Positions 17,691 to 29,046 of a stretch of 64,000 bases of DNA are shown here, piece after piece. Position 1 is the first letter of the stretch, and every line of letters starts with the position of its first letter. The position numbers and the translations under genes are program-made. Source of the DNA: Curtobacterium sp. GC_Cur_3 (GTDB taxonomy: Bacteria > Actinomycetota > Actinomycetes > Actinomycetales > Microbacteriaceae). The stretch lies in contig NZ_JALNUI010000020.1 in NCBI RefSeq assembly GCF_026544205.1, forward strand, positions 1-64,000, read 5' to 3'. Below the pieces are notes generated by a model. That model was not told the origin of the DNA. It saw nothing but the letters and a program-made list of their open reading frames with translations, and made no database searches.

Positions 17691-18665
17691 TCAAGCGATT
17701 GCATCAAGGCGCCGTGAACGTGCGACTTCGCGCTCGTCCGAGTGACGATGCGCCAGGCGGAAGATCCTCCAGGACATCGCATCTCGTGGCTGCCACATGA
17801 GGACCAGCATCGCGCCGAGCATGGAGATCTCGAACGTGATCAGTCCGAGGACCACCGAGAAGACCAGGTGAAGTGCCGCGGAGACTCCGAGCGTCAACAA
17901 GCGAGGCGTTCGACGTCGAGCTGCGAGTACCGAGAATGCGAGGACGTACTCAGTGACGATGACGCCCCACGTGACCGTGTGCAGGAGAGGGGCATGCGAC
18001 AAGACCCATTCGAGGAGGTCACGAACCTCAGGGCGGGCCCCGAAGTTCGGTTGTTGCACCCAGAACCACAGCGCACTTCCGTCTGCCCAGATGGGATGCA
18101 CCTGTTTCACTGTCGCTGCTTCGAGGTACACGTACGCAAGCTGTAGCTTCAGCGCGAGCAGCAGGACGTGCGCTGGGATGTACCGCAGCCGGGGGAGCGC
18201 CGTGCGACGCGGGCGCCAGCCGTTCCATCGTCCGTCCGTACAACAGACGCCAGCCAAGACGACCGTGATTGTGGTCTCGAGGTAGTCGCCGCCCTCGATC
18301 CCCACGGTGTTCGACGCGAGGCTGAATGCAGCGTAGGCGTGCAGAGGCGCTGCGACCGCGGGCAGGATCCCGAGCAGTGTGGGGATGCACATCGTCACCA
18401 GGAGCCACCGAACGAGTTCGACAGTGTCCTGAGGAGCGGCGCAGAACGCGCCCAGTGAAGCCACGCCCGTACAAGTCGACGGGGTCACCCCTGGTCGCGA
18501 TGGGTCGTGGAGCAACACCGATGTTGGGTTCAGCGCGAGCACGAGGAAGGTCGACAACGCAAGTACCGACCGTCCGAGTGTCAGCTGGAAGCCATGGGGT
18601 GACCGAGCCCAACTGAGCAGCACTCGATCACCGCAGCGATCCACCAGACGACCTAGGCGGAGCAC
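17691..18665 (-). CDS. SdpB-like HTTM membrane protein (toxin maturation)
   Basis: Polytopic membrane protein of 324 residues in the HTTM/vitamin K carboxylase-like superfamily. It has the SdpB landmarks: an N-terminal TLGRSVLALSTFLVL span, the segment GIEGGDYLETTITVV (GGD at 125-127), CTDGRWNGW, and QLAYVYLEAATVKQVHPIWADG with Lys187 and Trp193. In Bacillus subtilis SdpB is needed with SdpA to turn secreted SdpC into the active peptide. It starts at GTG 18665, overlapping the sdpA-like gene by 13 bp, and is the last gene of the operon. Lower GC than the surroundings. Confidence 0.85.
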   Translation of the reverse strand: MLRLGRLVDRCGDRVLLSWARSPHGFQLTLGRSVLALSTFLVLALNPTSVLLHDPSRPGVTPSTCTGVASLGAFCAAPQDTVELVRWLLVTMCIPTLLGILPAVAAPLHAYAAFSLASNTVGIEGGDYLETTITVVLAGVCCTDGRWNGWRPRRTALPRLRYIPAHVLLLALKLQLAYVYLEAATVKQVHPIWADGSALWFWVQQPNFGARPEVRDLLEWVLSHAPLLHTVTWGVIVTEYVLAFSVLAARRRTPRLLTLGVSAALHLVFSVVLGLITFEISMLGAMLVLMWQPRDAMSWRIFRLAHRHSDEREVARSRRLDAIA

Positions 18666-19225
18666 TTGACGTCCAGCGCCAGGACAGCGCCTGGAGGGGC
18701 AACTCGGAAGCGGGAGAACGCGAACGGGACCGGAGGCTGACGGGTGAGGACCACCGTTCCGCAGAGCGACTTCGACGAACTGTGAAGTCTGAGCTCCGGG
18801 GCACTTCGTAACTGGGTCTTCGTGAGACAGGACACGGGTTCGCTCACGGTCCGGCAGTCGGTCCAGCGGCTTTCGGCAGGTACGTTCTCAAGCAAGAAGG
18901 ACAGGTCCTGGTCGAAGTTGCGGGATCGGCGGGACAGGCCGAAGAGGTTCTCCCTCATGGAGGTGACATTCTCGTCGGACACTTGCCAGCCGTGATCTTC
19001 TAGGTGAGCGACACGGACGATGTCCTCGCGTGCGTCGCGGGTGAAGAAACCCCAACCTTGTCGGAACAGCTGCGCGACGGGCTGCTCGTCGAGCTGCCGC
19101 CCTGTCGGATCACTCACGGTCTGCGACGCCTTGTTGCCGATGAACGAGAGGAGCGTGAGGATCAGGGCTCCAACCACCGCGACGACGGCAACACCAAGAG
19201 CGGTCCTCGACCTGCGAGCGTCCAT
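18653..19225 (-). CDS. SdpA-like maturation protein
   Basis: 190 residues with one N-terminal membrane span (about 9-28) and the family signature QGWGFFTRDARE (56-67). Bacillus SdpA is a cytosolic or membrane-bound partner that, with SdpB, is required for cleavage of the SdpC precursor. Cys residues at about 123, 132, 159 and 187 are a variation worth noting. It starts 3 bp after the sdpC-like stop codon and overlaps the sdpB-like gene, so the three are co-translated. Assignment rests on the motif, size and neighbours. Confidence 0.83.
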   Translation of the reverse strand: MDARRSRTALGVAVVAVVGALILTLLSFIGNKASQTVSDPTGRQLDEQPVAQLFRQGWGFFTRDAREDIVRVAHLEDHGWQVSDENVTSMRENLFGLSRRSRNFDQDLSFLLENVPAESRWTDCRTVSEPVSCLTKTQLRSAPELRLHSSSKSLCGTVVLTRQPPVPFAFSRFRVAPPGAVLALDVKCSA

Positions 19226-19228
19226 TGT

Positions 19229-19903
19229 CTACTCGAAGACGGTCGCCACTCGTGCGGCGACCTCTGACTCGACGAGGTGTGGGTACTGCTCAGCGATGCG
19301 TGCGGGATCGGCGGTTGGGAGATTGCCATCGTCGCTCGAACTGGATCGTGAACTGAAGACGCCGTTGTTCGACCACAGGCCATTCTGGTTGACGACCATG
19401 TTGACGTTCCCCGCGACGTTGAAGTTGACGGCAGCGAGTACGGTTCCGACCGCGATGACCGCAACGATCGCTGCTGCACAGACGGTCGGCCCACACACCC
19501 GCGGTTGCGTCGCTTCCGATCGCTCCGCGATTGCCTCTGGGTACTGTGACCGCAGAGATTCCTCGAAAGCGTCGTGGAGTTGATCGAAAGCTGACAGCAC
19601 CTGGTAGGGATCACCAGATCGCATGGCCTTGATCGACCTGTTCGTTCCGTAGGACGTGTTGCGGACGAGATCGAGAACGATGTTGTCCGTCACCTCGTCG
19701 TACTTCTTCAGCTCGGGTTCACTGAGCTCCTTGGGAAGCTCCACTCTGGTCTTGATGCGATCGGCGAACTCGCCCTGGCCGAAGACAAGTCCACGAACGA
19801 TCTGCTCATCAGAGAATGACTCGTGCTGGGCGGCGTGCGCCGCTGTCGCGCTGCCAACGGCGATCGTTGCGGTGAGCGCAATTGCAGTGGCGATCAATCT
19901 CAT
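19229..19903 (-). CDS. SdpC-like secreted antimicrobial protoxin
   Basis: 224 residues. A Sec signal peptide (1-24, cleavage near AAHA-AQHE) is followed by FSDEQIVRGLVFGQGEFADR (30-49), which closely parallels the FSGEDYFRGLLFGQGE region of Bacillus SdpC. The presumed peptide region starts near CGPTVC (Cys137 and Cys142) and runs into a hydrophobic stretch AAAIVAVIAVGTVLAAVNFN (143-162), like the disulfide-bearing 42-residue SDP toxin. A polar Ser/Asp-rich tail would be removed. AAAGGGGTAGACC precedes the ATG. In Bacillus the mature peptide collapses the proton motive force of sibling cells; activity here is inferred. Confidence 0.85.
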   Translation of the reverse strand: MRLIATAIALTATIAVGSATAAHAAQHESFSDEQIVRGLVFGQGEFADRIKTRVELPKELSEPELKKYDEVTDNIVLDLVRNTSYGTNRSIKAMRSGDPYQVLSAFDQLHDAFEESLRSQYPEAIAERSEATQPRVCGPTVCAAAIVAVIAVGTVLAAVNFNVAGNVNMVVNQNGLWSNNGVFSSRSSSSDDGNLPTADPARIAEQYPHLVESEVAARVATVFE

Positions 19904-19989
19904 GGTCTACCCCTTTGTGAGATGGTGTCTGGTTCTGATGGTCTTCTGAGGCGGATCATTCGCTGCGCCACGCTGTTTGCCTCGATACG

Positions 19990-20376
19990 TCAGTCGTCGA
20001 GGATCGAGGTTTCGGACCGCCGAGCCGCGCGACTCGCGACGATGGCGCTGAAGATGAGGAAGCAGAAGGCGACCGCCAAGCCGATGGGGAGCCAGGTGTC
20101 AACGATTCGTTGTGGCGCCAGGATGCTCAGCAGTCCGGAGCCGACCAGCGCCGTAGCGGCTGCGTGGAGCCATGCCCGGGCAGCGCGATGGCCGACCTTC
20201 CAGGTCGATTCCGATCGCATGACGGAGGCAATGCGGATACCGGCGCCGCCGTTCGGGCCGACGATTCCTCGTGATGTCAGCTCGGCAATGACCGAGATGA
20301 CCGACCCGCTGGCGATGACCATCAGAGCGGAAAACAGCATGGAGATACTGAAACGTAGTATTCCGGCCTTTGTCAA
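19990..20376 (-). CDS. Short SdpI-domain membrane protein (probable immunity)
   Basis: Up to 128 residues with three or so membrane spans. Residues 46-65, GIRIASVMRSESTWKVGHRA, match the SdpI/YhfL family core (GxRT...S...W...HR). Bacillus SdpI protects the producer from SDP; this protein is about 80 residues shorter and keeps only the C-terminal type domain. The first in-frame start is TTG at 20376, without a clear ribosome-binding site; ATG at 20340 is the alternative. The gap to the sdpC-like gene is 86 bp. Immunity is inferred from operon position and domain. Confidence 0.68.
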   Translation of the reverse strand: MTKAGILRFSISMLFSALMVIASGSVISVIAELTSRGIVGPNGGAGIRIASVMRSESTWKVGHRAARAWLHAAATALVGSGLLSILAPQRIVDTWLPIGLAVAFCFLIFSAIVASRAARRSETSILDD

Positions 20377-20580
20377 GGGCGACGCTGTCGATGTTCATGA
20401 TCGCGATGGAGGGGCCTGACCGCTGTTGCCTCTCGTTGTGTCATCGGTAGCTGGAGGGGGCAGCGCCCAGGGGTGCCTCAGCGTGACGAACACCCCGGTC
20501 TCCGCGGCCGGGGAAGCGCGCCCCGTCGTCGCCGCGTACGCGATGCCACGGCGATGGGTGCATCGCCGGGTGTCCCCGTC
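20377..20580. other. Non-coding upstream region of the Sdp-like operon
   Basis: 204 bp between the immunity gene and the right palindromic element. I see no convincing reading frame, and in particular no SdpR-like ArsR regulator. The promoter of the operon must lie here or overlap the immunity gene start, where TTGACA (20376-20371) resembles a -35. Confidence 0.4.
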
Positions 20581-20650
20581 GCAAAACACCGGTGTTCCGG
20601 CTCCGCGCCGCGCAAGAACGCGGCGCGACCGACGAACACCGGTGTTTTGC
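20581..20650 (-). repeat. 70-bp palindromic element, right copy, inverted
   Basis: Outer arms GCAAAACACCGGTGTTCC (20581-20598) and CGAACACCGGTGTTTTGC (20633-20650). Read on the minus strand it matches 17559-17628 at about 65 of 70 positions, so the two copies face each other across the Sdp-like operon. It ends 23 bp beyond the 3' end of the lacZ gene. Both copies are preceded by CCCC(T/G)TC on the plus strand. Confidence 0.8.
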
Positions 20651-20673
20651 AGACCCGGCGGGCCCGCCCCCGC

Positions 20674-24628
<3,955 letters not shown>

Positions 24629-24632
<4 letters not shown>

Positions 24633-25738
24633 CGGTCAGTCCCTTCGGTGGTCGCGACACGACCGGACGGGAGGCCCGGGTCGGCTTGGGTGGTGACCAC
24701 CGGTCGGGCGGTCGCGCGCGTCTGGAGCGCACGCCGCGCCTCCAGGCCGTCCTTCCTGGACCGCTTGCGCTGGTCGCGCTCGTCCTTGGGCGGACGGTTC
24801 GTCAGCGCCAGGAACGTGAAGGACAGGATGAACGCGGCCAGCGCGATGATGACCGCCTGCGCACTTGCGACGCCGTACTCGTTGAACGCGAACGCGTTCG
24901 TGTAGGCGGCGTAGTTCGGCGTGTACTCGGTGTCGATGGCGGGGGCGACCGTCGACAGGATCTGCGGCTCGGCGAAGAGCTGCAGCGTGCCGATGATCGA
25001 GAACACCGTCGTCAGCACCAGGGCCGGCGCGATGAGCGGGATCTGGATGCGCCACGCGACCTGGAAGGGGCCGGCGCCGTCCATCTTGGCGGCCTCGTAG
25101 ACCTCGCCGGGGATCGACTTCAGCTGCGCCACGATGATGAGCATGTTGTAGCCGGTGTAGGTCCACGTCACGATGTTCGCGATCGACCACAGCACGCTGT
25201 TCGCGCCGAGGAAGTCCGGCTGCAGCCCCATCGACTGCAGCAGCGACACGATCGGCGACAGCCCGGGCACGTACAGGAACGACCAGAGGATCGTCGCGAT
25301 GACGCCGGGGACGCCGTACGGCATGAAGTAGATCGCCCGGAAGAAGCCCGGCCAGCGGGCGCTCGCCGACTCCAGCAGCAGCGCCAGGATCGTGCAGGCG
25401 ATGATCATCACCGGCACCTGGACGATGCCGAACAGGAGCATGCGGCCGATCGAGGCGACGAAGCCGTTGTCGTTCAGCGCGGTGACGTAGTTGTCGAAGC
25501 CGGCGAACCGGCCGGTCACGCCGTCCTCGCCGAACAGGCCCTTCCGGTCGACGGTGGTGAAGCTCTGGAACAGGGCGCTGATGATCGGGATGACGAACGT
25601 CAGGACGAAGAGCGCCAGGAAGGGTGCGAGCAGCATCCACGGCGCACGCTTCTGCGCCCGGGTGGCCTTGGTGCTCGTGCGGAAGGTCGGTTGCGTGCGC
25701 TCGGTGGTGCGCGCCCGGGTGGGGGTCTGGGTGCTCAC
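24629..25738 (-). CDS. Carbohydrate ABC transporter permease, MalF type
   Basis: 369-residue permease. The start is the GTG at 25738 overlapping the binding-protein stop; the frame runs further upstream only as an Arg-rich shadow. The N-terminus is a polar stretch of about 30 residues, then APWMLLAPFLALFVLTFVIP. The EAA loop is YEAAKMDGAGPFQVAWRIQIP. The C-terminal cytoplasmic tail (about 50 residues, basic then Pro/Gly/Thr-rich) is longer than in most homologues. Confidence 0.92.
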
Positions 25739-27096
25739 GATGCCGTCCTGACGCTGAGGCCCTTGTCCTTGAACGACTGCACGATCTCGCGCTGGGCGAG
25801 TTCGACGGCGTCGCTGAGCTTGAGTCCGCCGGTGATCTTGCGGCGGAACTGGTTCTGCAGCGACGTGAAGGCCGACTGCGTGACGGGGGACCAGGACCAG
25901 TCGATGTTCTGCTCCTTGGCCGCCGGGGCGAAGACGTCCTCGTTGTAGTTCTGCCCCGAGAACCAGGCACTCGGCTGCTCGCGCTGGGCGCCGATGTAGT
26001 CCTTGGCGGGGGACCAGCCGATGCCGCAGTGCTTGATCATGGCGTCCACGCCCTCCTTCGAGGTGGTCATCCACGTGATGAAGTCGAGCGCTTCCTTCGG
26101 GTGCTTCGCGTTGGCGAGCACCGCGGCCGTCGAGCCACCGATCGCGCTCGACCCGAAGCCGTCGGCGCTCCACTTCTGCATCGGGGCGACCTTCCACTTG
26201 CCCTTGCCGCCCTGGATCGACTCGATGAGGGCGTCGCCCCAGCTCGCGCTGGTCACGGCGGCGATCCGACCGCTGGCGCACGCGGCGTACCAGCCGGGGG
26301 AGTAGGCGCCGGCGCTCGTGTCGACCAGCTTCTCGTCGATGCACCCGTCGAAGAAGTCGGCCACCTCGAGCGTGGCGTCGTCGGTCATGTCGACGACCCA
26401 CTCGTCACCGTCGACCTTGAACCAGCGCGCGCCGGCCTGTTGCGCGTAGGCGGCGAACGGCGAGGCGTCGGCGACCGGGAAGACCTCGAGGTAGTTCTGC
26501 TTGCCCGTCTTCCGGACCTTGTCGGCCAGGACCTTCCACTCGTCCCACGTCGTCGGGGGTTCGCCGCCGGCCTGCTCGAGGATCGCGGGCTGGTAGTAGA
26601 AGCCCATCGGGCCGGTGTCCTGCGGGATCCCGTAGACGCCGTCGACGAAGGAGACCTGGGCCCAGGCGGCCTCGTCGTACTGGTCCTGCACGTCCTTCGC
26701 GCCGTAGCGGGCCAGGTCGACCAGGCCGTTCGCGAGCATGAACTCGGGGATCTGCCGGAGCTCGACCTGCCCGATGTCCGGGCCGCCGCCGGCCGCGAGC
26801 GCCGAGTACATCTTCTGGTACCCGCCACTGTTGCCGCCGGGGATCCAGTTCGCCGTGACCTGCACGTCGGGGTGCTTCGCGTTCCAGATGTCGCAGACCT
26901 TCTGCAGGTCCTTCAGCCACGCCCAGTAGGTGAGCTGGATGGTCTCGCCGCCCGCCGCCGCGGGGACGAGTGCCGCCTTGTTGACGTTCGTCGAGCCGGG
27001 CACCGCGCAGCCGGCGAGGAGACCCGTCGCAGCCGCTCCGATGCCGAGCCCGAAGAGCTGGCGTCTGGTGATTGGTGGTCGTGATGATGGCGTCAT
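25735..27096 (-). CDS. Extracellular sugar-binding lipoprotein (ABC transporter)
   Basis: 453-residue solute-binding protein. The N-terminus combines a twin-arginine motif (RRQLFGL, 11-17) with a lipobox LLAGC (Cys30), so export folded via Tat followed by lipid anchoring is likely. Family-typical segments include LTYWAWLKDLQKVCDIWNAKHPDVQV and WNxW-like patches for sugar stacking. Start ATG 27096 is favoured over GTG 27105 because CGGAG lies at proper distance. First gene of the galactoside operon; the ligand is inferred from lacZ. Confidence 0.9.
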   Translation of the reverse strand: MTPSSRPPITRRQLFGLGIGAAATGLLAGCAVPGSTNVNKAALVPAAAGGETIQLTYWAWLKDLQKVCDIWNAKHPDVQVTANWIPGGNSGGYQKMYSALAAGGGPDIGQVELRQIPEFMLANGLVDLARYGAKDVQDQYDEAAWAQVSFVDGVYGIPQDTGPMGFYYQPAILEQAGGEPPTTWDEWKVLADKVRKTGKQNYLEVFPVADASPFAAYAQQAGARWFKVDGDEWVVDMTDDATLEVADFFDGCIDEKLVDTSAGAYSPGWYAACASGRIAAVTSASWGDALIESIQGGKGKWKVAPMQKWSADGFGSSAIGGSTAAVLANAKHPKEALDFITWMTTSKEGVDAMIKHCGIGWSPAKDYIGAQREQPSAWFSGQNYNEDVFAPAAKEQNIDWSWSPVTQSAFTSLQNQFRRKITGGLKLSDAVELAQREIVQSFKDKGLSVRTAS

Positions 27097-27163
27097 TGCC
27101 TGCACTCCGGTTCGTCATTGATCGGGGTTGCGCCTCAGCAAACCACGGAACCCGAGTGCCGGT

Positions 27164-27218
27164 GGGTGTTCGCGGCTGGGTGTTCGCTCCGACCTTGGAA
27201 CGACGTCAGGTCGGAGCG
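27164..27218. promoter_or_regulatory. Direct and inverted repeats upstream of the galactoside operon
   Basis: GGGTGTTCGC occurs twice (27164-27173 and 27178-27187), followed by a perfect 10-bp inverted repeat CGCTCCGACC (27185-27194) / GGTCGGAGCG (27209-27218). It lies between the divergent binding-protein gene and the acidic-protein gene. Possible regulator site or terminator-like structure; which gene it serves is not clear. Confidence 0.4.
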
Positions 27219-27296
27219 CGGACGGTGGGGGCTCAGAGCAAGCACGAAGGCCGCCGACGGCGATCGCCACCGGCGACACGAACGGGAGGAGCACTG

Positions 27297-27683
27297 ATGG
27301 CTGAACGCGGGAACACCACCCACCGGCCAGAGCTCGACGAGCAGCTCGCGCACGAGGCGCAGAGCATCGTCCAGGGCCACGGCAGCAACAGCCACGTCGA
27401 GGAGTTCCGGCAGTCCGAGCCGGTCCCCGACGACACCGACGACGCCGAGACGCTGCAGGCGTCGGGCTACGACGGCGAGCTCGAGGGCGAGCTGCAGGAC
27501 GACAGCACGGACGTCCTCCCCGAGGACGACGCCGACGTCGTCACGGACACGGACGGCCGCGGAGCGATCGGCGGGGGTGCGGTCGCCGGCGACACCGTGG
27601 GTGGCGACGACACCGTCTTCACGACCGAGACCGGCGAGGAGACCGAGAACGAGGTGGTCGACGGTGGCACAGACGACGCGTGA
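27297..27683 (+). CDS. Acidic low-complexity protein, unknown function
   Basis: 128 residues, strongly acidic and rich in Asp, Glu, Gly and Thr, without a signal peptide or span. The first 40 residues (EQLAHEAQSIVQGHGSNSHVEEF) look helical and more ordered; the rest is likely disordered. GGGAGGAGCACTG before the ATG is a clear ribosome-binding site. Its end overlaps the start of the Vms1-like gene by 20 bp, so the two are coupled. I do not recognise the family beyond a resemblance to small acidic actinobacterial proteins. Confidence 0.72.
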   Translation: MAERGNTTHRPELDEQLAHEAQSIVQGHGSNSHVEEFRQSEPVPDDTDDAETLQASGYDGELEGELQDDSTDVLPEDDADVVTDTDGRGAIGGGAVAGDTVGGDDTVFTTETGEETENEVVDGGTDDA

Positions 27684-28830
27684 GACCACGGCCCTGCAGC
27701 CCGACCTGGTCGAGGCGCTGCAGGCTCCCGGGACCTGGACCTGGGCGTACGTCGACGCCTCCGGCAACCGGGAGGACCCCCGTCGGTTGGCCGCGCTCCA
27801 GCGGCGCACGGTGTCGGACGCGCTGCAGCAGCAGGGCGGCTCGAGCCGGGCGGTCGAGGTCATCGAGGAGGAGCTCGTCGAGCAGCCGGGCGTCCCGGCA
27901 CCCGTCGCCCGCTACGTGCTCGTCCGTGACGACGAACTCGTGCTGAGTGAGGTGCTGCCCGGTCACCTGCACGGGCAGGAGTCGATGGGCACCGGCGCCG
28001 TCCCCGACCTGCTCCCGCTGTTGGCCCACCGGCCCTTCGACCTGCCGTTCCTCGTGGTCCAGGTCGGCCGCGAGGGCGGTGGCTTCCGCGGCTACCGGCT
28101 CGGACACGCCCCGTCCGGCGCCCCCGAGGACGAGCAGCGCGTCCAGGGCCGCACGGACACGCTGCACAAGGTGAAGTCGGGGAACGGCTGGAAGCAGTCG
28201 CACTGGCAGCAGCACACCGAGGAGATCTGGAAGCAGACGGCCGGTGAGGTCGCCGCCGCGCTGGAGGAGGCCGTGCGCACCACCTCGCCGCGGCTCATCG
28301 TCGTGGCGGGGGACATCCGCGCCCGCGAACTGCTGCGCGGGGAGCTGTCCGCGGCCACCAAGGCGCTCGTGACCGAGGTCGCCGTCGACCCGCGGGCCGA
28401 CGATGCGTCCGAGAAGGCGCTCGTGCAGCACGTCGACCTGGCGCTCGCGCGGCTCCTCGCATCGCGGCGGCACGACGTGCAGGACCTCCTGCGCACGCAC
28501 GAGGGCCGCGGCGACAACGAGAGCGTCAGCGGGATCGGTCCCGTGGTCGACGCGCTGCAGCAGGCGCAGGCGGCCGTGGTCGCCCTCGACGCCGGGGCGC
28601 TCGGCGACCGCACGCTGTACGCCCTCGCCGCCGCACCCTGGGTGGCGACGGCGCCCGAGCAGGCGGCCGGGGTCGAGGTCCTCGGGCAGGTGCCGGCGGT
28701 GTGCGCCCTCGTCCGGGCGATCGTGCTGACCGACGCCGAGCTCGTGCTCGTCAACGCGGCGTCGTTGCCGAGCGGGGCTCCCGCGTCCGCGCTGCTCCGC
28801 TGGCGGGTGGGCCCGGCCGTCCCGGCCTGA
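27664..28830 (+). CDS. Vms1/Ankzf1 (Rv2629)-like peptidyl-tRNA hydrolase family protein
   Basis: 388 residues related to mycobacterial Rv2629 and the bacterial eRF1-like families. Visible features are an N-terminal WTWAYVDASGNREDPRRLAALQRR, a middle domain with LPFLVVQVGREGGGFRGYRL, the HTDxxHKxxxG-like segment TDTLHKVKSGNGWKQSHWQQ, and RLIVVAGDIRARELLRGEL. Eukaryotic Vms1 cleaves tRNA from stalled nascent chains; the bacterial role is less clear, with ribosome rescue or hibernation suggested. Start GTG 27664 follows GAGGTGG and overlaps the upstream acidic gene. Confidence 0.75.
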   Translation: MAQTTRETTALQPDLVEALQAPGTWTWAYVDASGNREDPRRLAALQRRTVSDALQQQGGSSRAVEVIEEELVEQPGVPAPVARYVLVRDDELVLSEVLPGHLHGQESMGTGAVPDLLPLLAHRPFDLPFLVVQVGREGGGFRGYRLGHAPSGAPEDEQRVQGRTDTLHKVKSGNGWKQSHWQQHTEEIWKQTAGEVAAALEEAVRTTSPRLIVVAGDIRARELLRGELSAATKALVTEVAVDPRADDASEKALVQHVDLALARLLASRRHDVQDLLRTHEGRGDNESVSGIGPVVDALQQAQAAVVALDAGALGDRTLYALAAAPWVATAPEQAAGVEVLGQVPAVCALVRAIVLTDAELVLVNAASLPSGAPASALLRWRVGPAVPA

Positions 28831-28959
28831 CGCGGCGGCGCGCGCGAGGCGCGGCGCGGCTCCGGCGCGGGGTCCGGCTTCGGCTCCGGCTCCGGGTCCG
28901 GGTCGGGTGCGGTGGGTCGTTCCGCGCGTTGTCGGTCGGATCGTGCGCGGCAGGTCGGA

Positions 28960-29040
28960 TCGCGCGTGGTGGGTGAGTTCTTCCGACCCCCTACGCGCGA
29001 TCCGACCTCCCATCGCGGGCGTCATGGGTCGGAACGCCCG
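28960..29040. repeat. 81-bp intergenic repeat family, copy 2
   Basis: Gap-free match to 10359-10439 at about 72% identity. It forms a hairpin from CCGACC.CCCAT and ATGGG.TCGG. It is preceded by a (GGCTCC/GGGTCC)-type simple repeat at about 28860-28905. It sits between the convergent Vms1-like and MFS genes. Confidence 0.5.
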
Positions 29041-29046
29041 CCGGCC

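Noticed and set aside
20395..20589. 64-residue minus-strand frame upstream of the Sdp-like operon, considered as an SdpR-like regulator
   Set aside because: No helix-turn-helix, poor composition and no ribosome-binding site.
17559..20650. Insertion sequence with terminal inverted repeats
   Set aside because: No transposase, and the flanking elements are themselves palindromes without target duplication; recorded instead as repeats.
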